Origin: JAJDTQ01 sp963422385
Lineage (GTDB): Bacteria > Desulfobacterota > Binatia > UBA9968 > JAJDTQ01
DNA: 64,000 nt
NCBI GenBank assembly: GCA_963422385.1
Contig: OY729432.1
Span: 496,001 to 560,000 of the forward strand
Direction: 5' to 3'
Position 1 is the first letter of the stretch. Every line of letters starts with the position of its first letter. The notes under the pieces were generated by a model. The model worked only from the letters and a program-made list of their open reading frames with translations. It made no database searches and was not told where the DNA came from. This document shows positions 17,861 through 27,871 of the stretch, piece after piece. The position numbers and the translations under genes were made by a program.

Positions 17861-19294
17861 GTGGCAGGAATGACCAAGGACATCATCGTCATCGGCGGAG
17901 GCGTCTCGGGCTTGGCCGCGACGCACCGGCTGGCGGAGCTGGGCCGGGCCGGGCCCGGGGCGCTCCGGGTCACGTTGCTGGAAGCCTCCGACCGCCTCGG
18001 AGGCGTCATCGCCACCAAGCACGCCGGGAATCTCCTGCTGGAGCTCGGTCCGGATTCCTACATCACCGACAAGCCCTCCGCACTGCGCCTCTGCCAGCGC
18101 CTGGGCCTCGCCGACCGGCTCGTTGCGCCAAGGCATGGCGGGTTGAAGCTCTATACCGTTCACCGGGGCGCGCTGGCGCCGCTCCCCGAAGGGTTCCTGT
18201 TGATGGCCCCGACGCGGGTAAACTCGGTGCTGCGCAGTCCCTTGTTCTCCTGGGGCGGCAAGCTGCGCATGGCGCTGGAACCCCTGGTGCCCCGGCGCTC
18301 CGATGACGGCGACGAGAGTCTCGCTTCTTTCGTGCGACGGAGGTTGGGCCGGGAAGTCCTGGAACGGGTAGCGCAGCCTCTCATCGGCGGCATCTACGCC
18401 TCGGACCCGGAAGCCCTCGGCCTGGCCGCCACCATGCCCCGGTTCCCGGAGATGGAGCGCGACCATGGCAGCGTCATCCTCGGCAGCCGGCGGGCACGGA
18501 AACGCCGGGCACAGGCATCCGATGAGACCGGGGCGCGCTGGAGCCTGTTCGTCAGCATCGACCGCGGCATGGAAGTGCTCGTGCGCCGCATTGCAGAGGC
18601 GCTTGGTCCCGGCGTGGTGCGCCTTGGCGAGACGGTCCGGGAGCTGTCCTGGAACCCGGACGCCCGCCGCTGGCGAGTGGACACTGGCCGCGCCGGACTG
18701 GAGGCGGACGCCGTCATCTGCACGCTGCCGGCGTTCGCTGCGGCCGCAGCCCTGACGACACTGGATCCGGAGTTGGCCGGGGAGCTGAGGGCGATTCCCT
18801 TCTCCTCCACCGCCACCGTCAACCTGGCGTACCGGCGGAGCGACATCGCCCATCCCCTCGACGGCTACGGGTTCGTGGTCCCTCACGTGGAACGCCGGAA
18901 GATCACGGCCTGCACCTTCAGCAGCGTGAAGTACGCCGGAAGGGCCCCCGAAGACGTAGCCCTGTTGCGCTGTTTTGCCGGCAGCGCCTTGCAACCCGAC
19001 CTGCTCGACCAGCCCGACGGGTCCCTGGAAGCCCAGGTCCGGGAGGATCTGGGGGCTCTGCTCGGCATATCCGGCGCGCCGACCCTCTGCCGCACCACCC
19101 GCTACCCCGACTGCATGCCCCAGTACAACGTCGGCCACCTGGACCGCGTCGAAAGGATCGACGCCCTGCTGGACCGTTTCCCCACCTTGGCCCTCGCCGG
19201 CAAGAGCTACCGCGGCGTGGGCATCGCCGACTGCATCCACGGCGGTGAGAGGGCCGCGGAAGGGATTGTGGAGAGGCTTGCGCAGAGTGCTTGA
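17861..19294 (+). CDS. hemG: Protoporphyrinogen oxidase, HemY type
   Basis: A 477-residue oxygen-dependent FAD protein that oxidises protoporphyrinogen IX (or coproporphyrinogen) late in heme synthesis. The dinucleotide-binding loop is DIIVIGGGVSGLAATHRL at the N-terminus. LELGPDSYITDKPSALRLC and the C-terminal AGKSYRGVGIADCIHGGE are family motifs. GTG at 17861 has AAGGTG at good spacing and is preferred over ATG 17870. It follows hemE and completes a two-step heme block. Coproporphyrinogen oxidase and ferrochelatase are not in the window. Confidence 0.94.
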   Translation: MAGMTKDIIVIGGGVSGLAATHRLAELGRAGPGALRVTLLEASDRLGGVIATKHAGNLLLELGPDSYITDKPSALRLCQRLGLADRLVAPRHGGLKLYTVHRGALAPLPEGFLLMAPTRVNSVLRSPLFSWGGKLRMALEPLVPRRSDDGDESLASFVRRRLGREVLERVAQPLIGGIYASDPEALGLAATMPRFPEMERDHGSVILGSRRARKRRAQASDETGARWSLFVSIDRGMEVLVRRIAEALGPGVVRLGETVRELSWNPDARRWRVDTGRAGLEADAVICTLPAFAAAAALTTLDPELAGELRAIPFSSTATVNLAYRRSDIAHPLDGYGFVVPHVERRKITACTFSSVKYAGRAPEDVALLRCFAGSALQPDLLDQPDGSLEAQVREDLGALLGISGAPTLCRTTRYPDCMPQYNVGHLDRVERIDALLDRFPTLALAGKSYRGVGIADCIHGGERAAEGIVERLAQSA

Positions 19295-19435
19295 GGGCAC
19301 GGATTTCGGCCCATGGCGGGGCTTGCTCCACTCTCGTAACAATCCGCTTTGTGTCATGATTGAAGGTCAAACGTCACTGCCGTGAAAGCCGCTGAATGCA
19401 AGGCCACTCGTTGTACCCCCTTGGAGGTTTCATTC

Positions 19436-20646
19436 ATGAAATTCATCCGTAGCCTCGAAATGCAGGGGCTCCTGTCGTTTCCTCCCGACATGGCGCCGTT
19501 TGAACTCCAAGACCTCAATGTTCTGATCGGACCGAACGGGTCCGGCAAATCGAACGTCATCGAAGCCATCGAGCTCCTGCGCGCGACGCCGACAGATTTC
19601 GCCGCCGCGATCCGAGAAGGGGGCGGGGCAGCGGAGTGGTTCTGGAAAGGCGAAAACGTCGGAAGCGTCGCCAAAATGGACGTGGAAACCGGCGACACGA
19701 ACACCGGGCTGACGACACCTACGGACCGGGCGCTACGCTATCGCCTTGAGTTCATAACCGACAATATGCGAGTTCAAGTGCTCGATGAAGCAATCGAGGA
19801 GACAAGACCCTTGCCGGGTTACCCAGTTCCGTATTTCTACTACCACTTTCAGCAGGGGGATCCCGCCATCAACACCACGGATCCCCAAGAGGCCTATTAT
19901 AAGAACAAATCGCCACGAAGGATCGAGCGACACGAACTGCGGTCAGATCAGTCTGTTCTGGCACAGATTAAAGATCCGAGACTCTATCCGGAAATCACCT
20001 GGTTGGGGCGTCAGTTTGGACAAATTCAGATGCTTCGCGACTGGACCTTCGGGCGCTATACCCTTCCACGTCAGGCACAGCGCGCAGACCTGCCAAACGA
20101 CCGACTCCTCTCAGACTGCAGTAATCTCGCCCTGATACTCAACGAGATCGAACACGATCAAGTTTCATTGGAGTTCAACAATCTGCTCAAGCGCTTTTTT
20201 CCACGCTTCGAACGAATGTCTACCAGGGTTTCCAGTGGGGCAGTCCAATTCTACCTGCATGAATCAGGCTTCCGGTCCCCGGTTCCAGCGACACGTCTTT
20301 CGGACGGCACAATCCGGTTTGTCGCACTCCTCGCTACCCTGCTGACACCGTTGCCCCCTCCTCTGGTGTGTATTGACGAACCGGAACTGGGATTGCACCC
20401 GACGCCGTAGCTCTTGTTGCCGATCTCATGATTGACGCGTCTAGTCGCATGCAGCTTATTGTCGCCACGCATTCGGACGCACTTGTTTCCGCTCTAACCG
20501 GCAAACCTGATACGGTTGTCGCTTGCGAGCGGATTGGGGCGGGAACGACGCTACGTCGGTTGGAGTCCGCCAAACTTGCGGATTGGTTGAAGGATTATGC
20601 GCTCGGCGATTTGTGGCGGATGGGCGAGTTGGGCGCAAATCCGTGA
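19436..20646 (+). pseudogene. AAA_21/ABC-type ATPase with one frameshift, first gene of a two-gene module
   Basis: The start at 19436 has a strong ribosome site (TTGGAGGTTTC). Residues 1-325 contain Walker A (LIGPNGSGKSNVIEAIELL), an ABC-signature-like LSDGTIRFVALLATLL, and Walker B CIDEPELGLHP. The frame then stops at 20408. If one C is added to the CCC run at 20398-20400, the protein continues through DAVALVADLM and the switch His in VATHSDALV to a family-typical end (LWRMGELGANP) at 20646. The whole would be about 403 residues, of the OLD/AbiEii-like AAA_21 type. The stop overlaps the next start by GTGA. The frameshift is either a real lesion, a phase-variation-like event, or a sequencing error. 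Confidence 0.8.
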
Positions 20647-21266
20647 ACGTTGCAATCTATATGGAGGGGGGTGGGGACGGTAAGGACTCCAAGGCGGCGC
20701 TACGTCAGGGCATGGAGAAATTTCTGGACGACATCAAGAAAGCCTGTCATGAGCGTAGCTGGCATTGGAAGCTGGTCTGTTGCGGTTCGCGCAACGAGGC
20801 ACACAAGCGCTTCCGAAACGAACGGACGAAAGGTGAGGCTGGGATCGTCGTGCTTCTGGTAGACTCGGAGGCTTCGGTCGACGCCGACCCGGCCGATCAT
20901 CTGGCAACGCAGGACGGTTGGGACCTCCACGGTATTGACGGCTCGACGATCCACCTCATGGTTCAGACAATGGAAACATGGATCGTTGCGGACGGGAACG
21001 CGCTCAGAGGCTATTACGGTCAGGGCTTTCAGGAGAAGGCTCTCCCCCATCACCAGAATCTTGAAAAAGTGAGCAAGCACGATATCTCCAAGAGTCTAAC
21101 TCGCGCCACCACAGGGACACAGAAAGGGCCATATCACAAAATCTGGCACGCCCAACACCTTCTTCAGCACATCGACCCTACGAAGGTACGCAAGCGATGC
21201 AGTCATTGCGAACGGCTGTTCGCCACACTTCTAGGCTTGATCAGCCAAAACGACGGAAACCGCTGA
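20643..21266 (+). CDS. DUF4276-family protein, partner of the ATPase (possible TOPRIM-like effector)
   Basis: A 207-residue protein starting at a GTG that overlaps the ATPase stop (GTGA), so translation is coupled. The N-terminus reads NVAIYMEGGGDGKDSKAAL, with an acidic residue at the end of strand 1, and VVLLVDSEASVD follows with a D-x-E pair. This E...DxE arrangement resembles a TOPRIM fold; the comparison is my inference. A later VQTMETWIVAD segment and two cysteines (RCSHCERLF) near the C-terminus are also visible. Proteins with this domain often lie beside AAA_21 ATPases. By analogy with ATPase/TOPRIM pairs such as OLD or PARIS, an anti-phage or toxin role is possible but unproven. Confidence 0.75.
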   Translation: MNVAIYMEGGGDGKDSKAALRQGMEKFLDDIKKACHERSWHWKLVCCGSRNEAHKRFRNERTKGEAGIVVLLVDSEASVDADPADHLATQDGWDLHGIDGSTIHLMVQTMETWIVADGNALRGYYGQGFQEKALPHHQNLEKVSKHDISKSLTRATTGTQKGPYHKIWHAQHLLQHIDPTKVRKRCSHCERLFATLLGLISQNDGNR

Positions 21267-21287
21267 TAAGGGATACTCTTGGCGCCG

Positions 21288-21707
21288 TCACCCGTCGCCC
21301 ATCCTCTGCCCGCTCAGGGTCGGCTCGTAGAGCATCTGGATGACGACGCCGTCTGGGTCGGCGCAGTAGAACGAGGCGCTGCCATCGCGGTGGAGCTTGA
21401 AGGGTTTGATGATGGTGACCTGTCTGGCGCGGAACTCGGTTTCAAGTTCCCGGACGCGGTCGATGTCGGAGACGATGAAGCCCAAGTGGTCGAGGGACGA
21501 GATGGCGGCGGCGGGCGCCTGCCTGCCGGGAGTCTCGTGCAGGGCGAGATTGTCCGTGCCGGAGCTCAGGTAGACATTCTCGGGGTCGGGCTGCCACACG
21601 ATGTCCAGGCCCAGGACCTCCTGGTAAAAGGCCTTGGAGCGCTCGACGTCCCTGACGTTGAGGGCGATGTGATGCATTCCCATCAAGCCGCTGAGGGCCT
21701 TGGGCAT
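21288..21707 (-). CDS. VOC-family (glyoxalase/dioxygenase-like) protein
   Basis: A 139-residue single-domain vicinal-oxygen-chelate protein. It shows the paired beta-alpha-beta-beta-beta modules: MHHIALNVRDVERSKAFYQEV at the start and LDHLGFIVSDIDRVRELE in the second half. Potential metal ligands are His in HHIAL, His in LDHLGF and Glu in MLYEP. The gene is 58 bp downstream of the FAD-subunit gene on the same strand, separated by a strong hairpin. A role linked to the molybdenum hydroxylase is possible but not shown. Confidence 0.88.
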   Translation of the reverse strand: MPKALSGLMGMHHIALNVRDVERSKAFYQEVLGLDIVWQPDPENVYLSSGTDNLALHETPGRQAPAAAISSLDHLGFIVSDIDRVRELETEFRARQVTIIKPFKLHRDGSASFYCADPDGVVIQMLYEPTLSGQRMGDG

Positions 21708-21728
21708 GATTCCGTCCTTGCAGGAGTC

Positions 21729-21759
21729 AACCGAGGCCGGCAGGCCGCCGGCCTCGGTT
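21729..21759 (-). terminator. Strong hairpin between the FAD-subunit and VOC genes
   Basis: Positions 21729-21741 and 21747-21759 are perfect 13-bp inverted repeats with a 5-base loop. The stem is GC-rich and lies seven bases downstream of the FAD-subunit stop. There is no following T-run, so it may act as a transcript-end stabiliser or attenuator rather than a simple terminator. Confidence 0.5.
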
Positions 21760-21765
21760 GTAAAG

Positions 21766-22623
21766 CTAGCCGTTCAGGGCGTCGTCGATGGCGCGGGCCG
21801 TGTTGAGCCGGGCCAGATGGGAGCGGAAGTCCGCTGAGGCGTGGATATCCTCCAGGGCCGTGACACCGTCCGTCACCTGGGCCGAGGCCGAGGCGACGAG
21901 ATCGGCCGTCAGCGCCTTGCCCTTGAGCCGGTCCTCCACCGCGGTGGCCCGGAAGGGCGTTGCCGCAAGGCCGGTGACGCCGATGCCGGCGTCTATGCAG
22001 GTGTCGCCGTCCATCCGCAAGCATACCGCGATTCCGACGATGGCGAAGCCCGAGGCCTTCTGCTTGACCTTGCGATAGGCGGAGCGGGCGCCGGCGGCGG
22101 ACACGGGAACACTCACCGCGGTCAGAATCTCGGCAGGCTCAATGGCAGTGGTCAGGGGTCCCAGGAAGAAGTCCCCGGCGGCGACCGAGCGCGAGCCGTC
22201 CTTGCTCGTCAGTGTCAACTCGGCGCCCAGCGCCAGCAGCGCCGCGGGCCAGTCCGCGGCCGGATCCCCGTGGACCACGCTGCCGCCGATGGTGCCGCGA
22301 TTGCGCACCTGCGGGTCACCAATGCTGCCGGCGGTCATGGCCAGCAGCGGACAGTTGCCTTTCGCCTCGTCGGACGTCTCCACCTGGTGATGCGTCACCA
22401 AGGCGCCGATGCGGAGGGCGCCGTCCTTCGACCGGATCTGCCGCAGGGCGTCGAGCCGCTTGAGGTCGATGACCACCGAGGGCTGAGCGAGCCGTAGCTT
22501 CATCATCGGCAGCAGGCTGTGTCCGCCGGCCATCACTTTGGCGTTGTCGCCGGCCTCCGCCAAGCTGGCGGCCGCGCCATCAAGACTGTCTGGAACGATA
22601 TAATCGAAGACTGCAGGTATCAT
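21766..22623 (-). CDS. FAD-binding (M) subunit of a xanthine-dehydrogenase-family enzyme
   Basis: A 285-residue CoxM/CutM-type flavoprotein. The FAD loops are visible as AGGHSLLPMMKLRL near residue 32 and TIGGSVVHGDPAAD near residue 111. A C-terminal CO_deh_flav_C domain follows. It is the last gene of a three-gene minus-strand operon (S, L, M order), in which electrons pass from the molybdenum centre through two [2Fe-2S] clusters to this FAD. Length is normal and no defect is seen. Confidence 0.94.
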   Translation of the reverse strand: MIPAVFDYIVPDSLDGAAASLAEAGDNAKVMAGGHSLLPMMKLRLAQPSVVIDLKRLDALRQIRSKDGALRIGALVTHHQVETSDEAKGNCPLLAMTAGSIGDPQVRNRGTIGGSVVHGDPAADWPAALLALGAELTLTSKDGSRSVAAGDFFLGPLTTAIEPAEILTAVSVPVSAAGARSAYRKVKQKASGFAIVGIAVCLRMDGDTCIDAGIGVTGLAATPFRATAVEDRLKGKALTADLVASASAQVTDGVTALEDIHASADFRSHLARLNTARAIDDALNG

Positions 22624-22644
22624 GATCGGCTCTCGCTGGTTGGT

Positions 22645-24969
22645 CTACTTGCCGCCCCGGCACAGGCGCCAGATCTTCTCGGGTTTCAGCGGCATGTCGA
22701 TATGGGTGACCCCGAACGGCGCCAGGGCATCCACTACGGCGTTGACAATGGAGGGCGTAGAGCCGATGGTCCCGGCCTCGCCCACTCCCTTCACCCCCAT
22801 GGGATTCACCGGCGACGGGGTCTCGGTCCGGGCGAACTCCAGAGGCGGCAGGTCTTCGGCCCGGGCTACGGCATAGTCCATGAGACTGCCCGTGACGAGC
22901 TGGCCGTCCTCATCGTAGACCACCTCTTCCAGAAGCGCCTGTCCGAGTCCCTGGGCGATGCCGCCCTGCACCTGGCCGTCCACGATCAGCGGGTTGATGA
23001 CCTTGCCGCAGTCGTCCACCGCCACGTACTTCCTGATCTCGATCTCGCCGCTCCGGGTGTCGACTTCCACCACGCAGATGTGGGTGCCGAAGGGGAACGT
23101 GAAGTTCGACGGCTCGAAGACGGATGTCGCCTGAAGCCCCGGCTCCATGCCCGCGGGCAGTTTCGTCGCCACGTGCGCCTGCAGCGCGACCTCCTGGATG
23201 GTGATGCCCTTGTCGGGCACGCCCTTGACCGAGAACCTGCCGTCCTCGAAGTCCAGGTCTTCGGCGCTGCACTCCAGCACGTTGGCGGCGATGGCCTCGG
23301 CTTTCTCCTTCACCTTCTGCGTCGCCATGTACACCGCGGTGCCGCCCACGGAGATGCCGCGACTCCCGAAGGTTCCGATGCCGTTGGGCACCACCGCCGT
23401 ATCGCCGTGAAGCACGGCCACGTCCTCGATGGGAACGCCCAGCTCGTCGGAGACGATCTGCGCGAAGGTCGTTTCCTCTCCCTGTCCGTGGGGTGAAACA
23501 CCGGTCAGCACGGTGGTCTTGCCGGTGAAGTCCAGCCGCACGGTGCCGCTCTCCCATCCCCCGGCCGGCAGCGCCGCGGAAGGACCCATGGCGCAGATCT
23601 CGACATAGGTGGAGAAGCCGATACCGATATAGCGGCCTTCCTCCCTCAGCCGCTTCTGCTCGGCGCGAAGGTCGTCATAGCCCACCATCTCCAGCGCCTT
23701 GTCCAGCGCCGCCTGGTAGTTGCCGCTGTCATAGGCCAGCCCGGTGGCCACCGGGAGCGGGAAATCGGTAGGCTGGGCAAAGTTCTTGCGGCGCAGCTCC
23801 ACCGGATCCATGTCCAGCTCGCGCGCGATCAGGTCGAGGGTGCGCTCGATCACCAGCGTGGCTTCGGGTCTTCCGGCGCCGCGATAGGCATCGGTGGCGA
23901 CCTTGTTGGTGAAGCCGCCGGTGGAACTGAACCTCAAGGTGGGGATCTTGTAGCATCCGCTGATCATCAGGCCCGTCAGCGGCGGCAATCCCGGGGTGAG
24001 AAGCTGGAGATAGGCGCCGGTATCCAGCAGACTGTCGTAAGTGACGCCCAGGATGGCGCCGTCCTTCCTGACCGCGGCTTCCACCGTGCCCACCTGTCCG
24101 CGTCCGTGGATCGTCGCCTGGATATTCTCGCGCCGCCCTTCGATCCACTTCACCGTACCCTTGAGCTTCATCGCGAGATGGGCCAGCAGACCCTCCTCCC
24201 GGTAGACGTTCAGCTTGCATCCGAAGCCGCCGCCCACCTCCGGGGCGATGATCCGGATGCGATGCTCAGGGAACCCGAGCATAAGCGCCAGCATGGCCCG
24301 GAGAAGATGGGGGATCTGGGTCGAACTCCAGACGGTCAGCTCATCCTCCCCCGGAAAATATCGCGCTACCACGCCACGGGTCTCCACCGGGATCGGCGCG
24401 AGTCGCTGATGGATGAACTTCTGCTTGATGATGACGTCCGCCTCGGCGCGGGCCTTGTCCATATCCCCCGTGCCAAGCTCGAAGGTGAATGCCTGGTTGT
24501 CGGGCCACTGGGAGTGGACGGCCGGGGAGTCCGGCGACAGCGCCTTCTCCAAGTCCGAGACCGCAGGCAGCGGCTCGTAGTCCACCTCGATGAGGTCGAG
24601 GGCGTCCCGGGCGGTGTAGGAATCCTCGGCGACCACCGCGGCCACCGGCTCACCCACGTGACGCACGCAGTCCTGGGCGAGCACCGGATGCGGCGGCGTG
24701 CGCAGCGTCGGATTGGCGGCGGCGCAAGGGACCGATCCCACGCTGTCGCCGATATCCGCGCCGGTCACGACGCTGACGACGCCGGGCAACGCAAGCGCGG
24801 CGTCCTTGTTGATGCCGTTCATGCGGGCGTGGGCGTGAGGGCTGCGCAGGATGGCCACGTGCATCACATCCGCCATCCGGAGATCGTCCACATAGTGCGA
24901 GAGACCCTGCACCAGACGCGGGTCTTCACGCCGCTTTACTTTCGTTCCTACAAGCTTGCTTACCGGCAT
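22645..24969 (-). CDS. Molybdopterin-binding large (L) subunit of a xanthine-dehydrogenase-family hydroxylase
   Basis: A 774-residue catalytic subunit with an N-terminal aldehyde-oxidase a/b-hammerhead domain and C-terminal Mo-cofactor-binding domains. Motifs include PEVGGGFGCKLNVYREE and the active-site loop AYRGAGRPEA. The form-I CO dehydrogenase loop AYXCSFR is absent, so true CO oxidation is unlikely. A Glu in GVGEAGTIGS near the C-terminus matches the conserved catalytic base. The substrate could be an aldehyde, purine, nicotinate-like or other heteroaromatic compound. The start lies three bases from the stop of the upstream S subunit. Confidence 0.95.
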   Translation of the reverse strand: MPVSKLVGTKVKRREDPRLVQGLSHYVDDLRMADVMHVAILRSPHAHARMNGINKDAALALPGVVSVVTGADIGDSVGSVPCAAANPTLRTPPHPVLAQDCVRHVGEPVAAVVAEDSYTARDALDLIEVDYEPLPAVSDLEKALSPDSPAVHSQWPDNQAFTFELGTGDMDKARAEADVIIKQKFIHQRLAPIPVETRGVVARYFPGEDELTVWSSTQIPHLLRAMLALMLGFPEHRIRIIAPEVGGGFGCKLNVYREEGLLAHLAMKLKGTVKWIEGRRENIQATIHGRGQVGTVEAAVRKDGAILGVTYDSLLDTGAYLQLLTPGLPPLTGLMISGCYKIPTLRFSSTGGFTNKVATDAYRGAGRPEATLVIERTLDLIARELDMDPVELRRKNFAQPTDFPLPVATGLAYDSGNYQAALDKALEMVGYDDLRAEQKRLREEGRYIGIGFSTYVEICAMGPSAALPAGGWESGTVRLDFTGKTTVLTGVSPHGQGEETTFAQIVSDELGVPIEDVAVLHGDTAVVPNGIGTFGSRGISVGGTAVYMATQKVKEKAEAIAANVLECSAEDLDFEDGRFSVKGVPDKGITIQEVALQAHVATKLPAGMEPGLQATSVFEPSNFTFPFGTHICVVEVDTRSGEIEIRKYVAVDDCGKVINPLIVDGQVQGGIAQGLGQALLEEVVYDEDGQLVTGSLMDYAVARAEDLPPLEFARTETPSPVNPMGVKGVGEAGTIGSTPSIVNAVVDALAPFGVTHIDMPLKPEKIWRLCRGGK

Positions 24970-24972
24970 GGC

Positions 24973-25455
<483 letters not shown>

Positions 25456-25717
25456 CGTCCCTCATCCTCGCTGGGACCGAGAATATACCCGGTCCAACGG
25501 CAGGTCAACAACAAATCTTGCGTTCGGTCCGGGCCGGCGCCCGGCCCGGACCGACAACAGTCGGTTGACGGAACAGAGGCGCCGTCCTTGACGATTCACT
25601 GCCGGGTGTGACAGATTCCACGGGTTTGCGGCCGGGAATCGGGGAGCCGCCGACCGGAGCCTGAAGGGGGGAATCCCGGTGCGGCTGCAACGAGAAACCA
25701 AAACCGGGAGGCACTTC

Positions 25718-26665
25718 ATGAGGGTATTCATCACCGGAGCCGGCCTGCTCGGATGCCATACGGCCAGGGAGCTTGCGCGGGAGGAACATTCGGTTCACAT
25801 CTACGACCTGACCCCCGACCCCGCTTACGTCGCGGCCATCGCCGGGAAGCCTCGGGTAACGACAGTGCGCGGCGATCTCCTGGACCTGCCCAATCTGCTT
25901 CGGGCTCTGTCGCAGGCCAGGCCGGACGTGGTGGTGCACACCGCCGGGCTCATCGGCGGCCAGGTCGAGAGTCCACCCTACCGCGGCTTTCGCACCAACA
26001 CCGTGGGTTCCGTCAACGTTTTCGAGGCCTGCCAGATCTCCGGGGTGAAGCGGCTGGTGCACGTCAGCACGTTCGGCGTCTACGACTGGGCCAACATACG
26101 CAAAGGCCCGGTCAGGGAGGACTCTCCGCGCTGGGGCAACCGTTTCTACCCCGCCACCAAGGTGGCCAACGAGGTGCTGCTCGACGCGTACGAGAACTAC
26201 TACGGCATGGACTGCGTCCGCATCCGGCCCAGCGGGGTGTACGGCCCCGGACACTATCGCGGCGGCTCCGGGGGCGGCATCGCGATGAACAATCTGGTGC
26301 GCGCGTGCCTGGGAAAGGGTCCCATCCAGATCGAGGACCGGCACGTGGGTCCCAACGACTTCGTCTACGCCGCGGACGTGGGCCGCGGCATCGCCTTGGC
26401 CTGCACCGCCAAGGACGCGCCCGGCAAATCCTTCAACATCGCCGTCGGCAAGAATGACGGCCCCCGGGACTTTCTCCGGGCGCTGCGCAGGCTGCTGCCG
26501 GATCGGGTCATCGAGCTGGCCGAGGGAGCCGCCAAAGGGAAGGCGCGACCCCGCGTCGACCTGTCCGCGGCCGCGGCCGTCCTTGGCTACAAGCCGCAGT
26601 ATCCCCTGGAAAAAGGGCTCGAACACTATATCGAGGTGGCTCGAAAGCACGGCTTCTGGAACTAA
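25718..26665 (+). CDS. NAD(P)-dependent epimerase/dehydratase (extended SDR)
   Basis: A 315-residue extended short-chain dehydrogenase. The nucleotide loop reads VFITGAGLLGCHTAREL (GxGxxG-like), and the catalytic YxxxK is in RFYPATKVANEV with the nearby Ser in HVSTFGVYDW. A ribosome site GGGAGG precedes ATG 25718, which I prefer to the upstream in-frame start. The stop codon overlaps the end of the convergent ferritin-like gene by four bases. Substrate is not evident; sugar-nucleotide epimerases, 3-beta-hydroxysteroid or lactone-type reductases are options. Confidence 0.92.
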   Translation: MRVFITGAGLLGCHTARELAREEHSVHIYDLTPDPAYVAAIAGKPRVTTVRGDLLDLPNLLRALSQARPDVVVHTAGLIGGQVESPPYRGFRTNTVGSVNVFEACQISGVKRLVHVSTFGVYDWANIRKGPVREDSPRWGNRFYPATKVANEVLLDAYENYYGMDCVRIRPSGVYGPGHYRGGSGGGIAMNNLVRACLGKGPIQIEDRHVGPNDFVYAADVGRGIALACTAKDAPGKSFNIAVGKNDGPRDFLRALRRLLPDRVIELAEGAAKGKARPRVDLSAAAAVLGYKPQYPLEKGLEHYIEVARKHGFWN

Positions 26666-27330
26666 AGCCGGCGCCGGGTGCTGAAGTCCCGGAGGATGCC
26701 GTCGACGTCGACGCCAAGTTCCCGTCCTTCGCGGATTACGCCTTCCTTCTGGCTGCCCCAGCTCCGGACGAACATGTTCTCCAGAAACTCCCGGTTGCCG
26801 GCATCCTCGGCAAAGCGCGCCAGCTTTTCCATGACCATGTCTTCGTGGCCTTCCTCGTCGTCCACGATGTCCTTGGCGAGTTGCCGCACCACCGGATCGG
26901 GAGTCACGTCCCTCAGGTGCTGCATGAACGCCACCGCAGATTTCTCGGCGATGTTGCAGAGCCGGAACGCCCGCACGTCGCCGGTGAGGAACTGCCCGAA
27001 ATAGCCGTCGTAAGCATCGACGGGAATATCATCGCCGGCGTCGCGGCTGGCAAGGTAGTCCGCGATCAGGGCGTAATGCCTGTACTCGTCGGCGGCCTGT
27101 TCGGCCACGTGGGCGCGTTCATGGGGCTCCATCTCGCCGTACTGCAGCAGCGCCTTGGTGAACGCCACCCCGTGGGCCAGCTCCTTCTTGGCCTGCCGCT
27201 GCATCAGGGCCACGAATTCCGGACTCCGCGGATCCAGCTCCGCCAGCGCCTTGCGGATGGCAATGACGGGCCCCTCCAGTTCGTCGTGGTATCGGCTCCA
27301 CAACGATTCGACGAATTCCCTTCCGGTCAT
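26662..27330 (-). CDS. Ferritin-like / iron-containing redox protein
   Basis: A 222-residue alpha-helical protein with ligand-like pairs of a ferritin-fold diiron site: KELAHG, ADEYRHYAL, then EKSAVAF and DDEEGHEDMV, giving E-x-x-H motifs in consecutive helices. The start at 27330 (MTGREFVESLW) has GGAGG upstream; a longer frame to 27444 lacks support. The partner or substrate is unknown. TenA-like or heme-oxygenase-like folds are alternatives, but the spacing of E-x-x-H pairs fits a diiron protein best. Confidence 0.8.
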   Translation of the reverse strand: MTGREFVESLWSRYHDELEGPVIAIRKALAELDPRSPEFVALMQRQAKKELAHGVAFTKALLQYGEMEPHERAHVAEQAADEYRHYALIADYLASRDAGDDIPVDAYDGYFGQFLTGDVRAFRLCNIAEKSAVAFMQHLRDVTPDPVVRQLAKDIVDDEEGHEDMVMEKLARFAEDAGNREFLENMFVRSWGSQKEGVIREGRELGVDVDGILRDFSTRRRL

Positions 27331-27496
27331 GGTGTTGATTCCTCCGAATGAAAGCTGACTCACACTAACGGCCGGCTCCAGCGGTGTCAATTGTCCAAGC
27401 CTTTGCCCGGCATGGCCGTACTGATACAAGAAAGCACGGGTCACGTGAGTGCGAACCGTGAGGACACGCTACCCGTGAATCGGAAAGGAGACGGAC

Positions 27497-27871
27497 ATGG
27501 CGGACGACGCGCGCAAGGCTTTCGAGGACGTTTCACTCGGGGCGGTGAACGAGGCCTATGACATCATCGCCGAACTCGACCCGGAATACGCGAAGCATCT
27601 GACGGGATTGTTCGTCGACGGCACCTTCGGACGCGAGGGCGCCCTCGACAGGAAGACCAAGGAGCTCATCATGGTGGGCATCACCTGCGCCCTGAACCGG
27701 CCGCGCGGGGTGCGGCTTCACAGCGAGCGGGCGCTCAAGCTCGGCGTCACGCCGCGGCAGGTCCTGGAGGCGATGGAGGTGGCGGCGATACCCGGAGGTA
27801 TGCCGGGGCTCTGGCTCGGGGCCGAGACGCTGAACCAGATCCTGAGCGAGCAGGGCATGGAATTCAAATGA
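27497..27871 (+). CDS. Carboxymuconolactone decarboxylase-family protein
   Basis: A 124-residue CMD-family all-helical protein. It keeps the family core (DRKTKELIMVGITCALN then LHSERALKLGVTPRQVLEAM) but lacks the CxxC pair of the AhpD peroxidase branch, since only one Cys (in GITCALN) is seen. It overlaps the CoA-transferase gene by four bases (ATGA), so it belongs to the CMD-CaiB-MaoC operon. I infer a lactone-decarboxylase-like or hydrolytic role in ring or acyl-chain catabolism rather than peroxide defence. Confidence 0.88.
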   Translation: MADDARKAFEDVSLGAVNEAYDIIAELDPEYAKHLTGLFVDGTFGREGALDRKTKELIMVGITCALNRPRGVRLHSERALKLGVTPRQVLEAMEVAAIPGGMPGLWLGAETLNQILSEQGMEFK

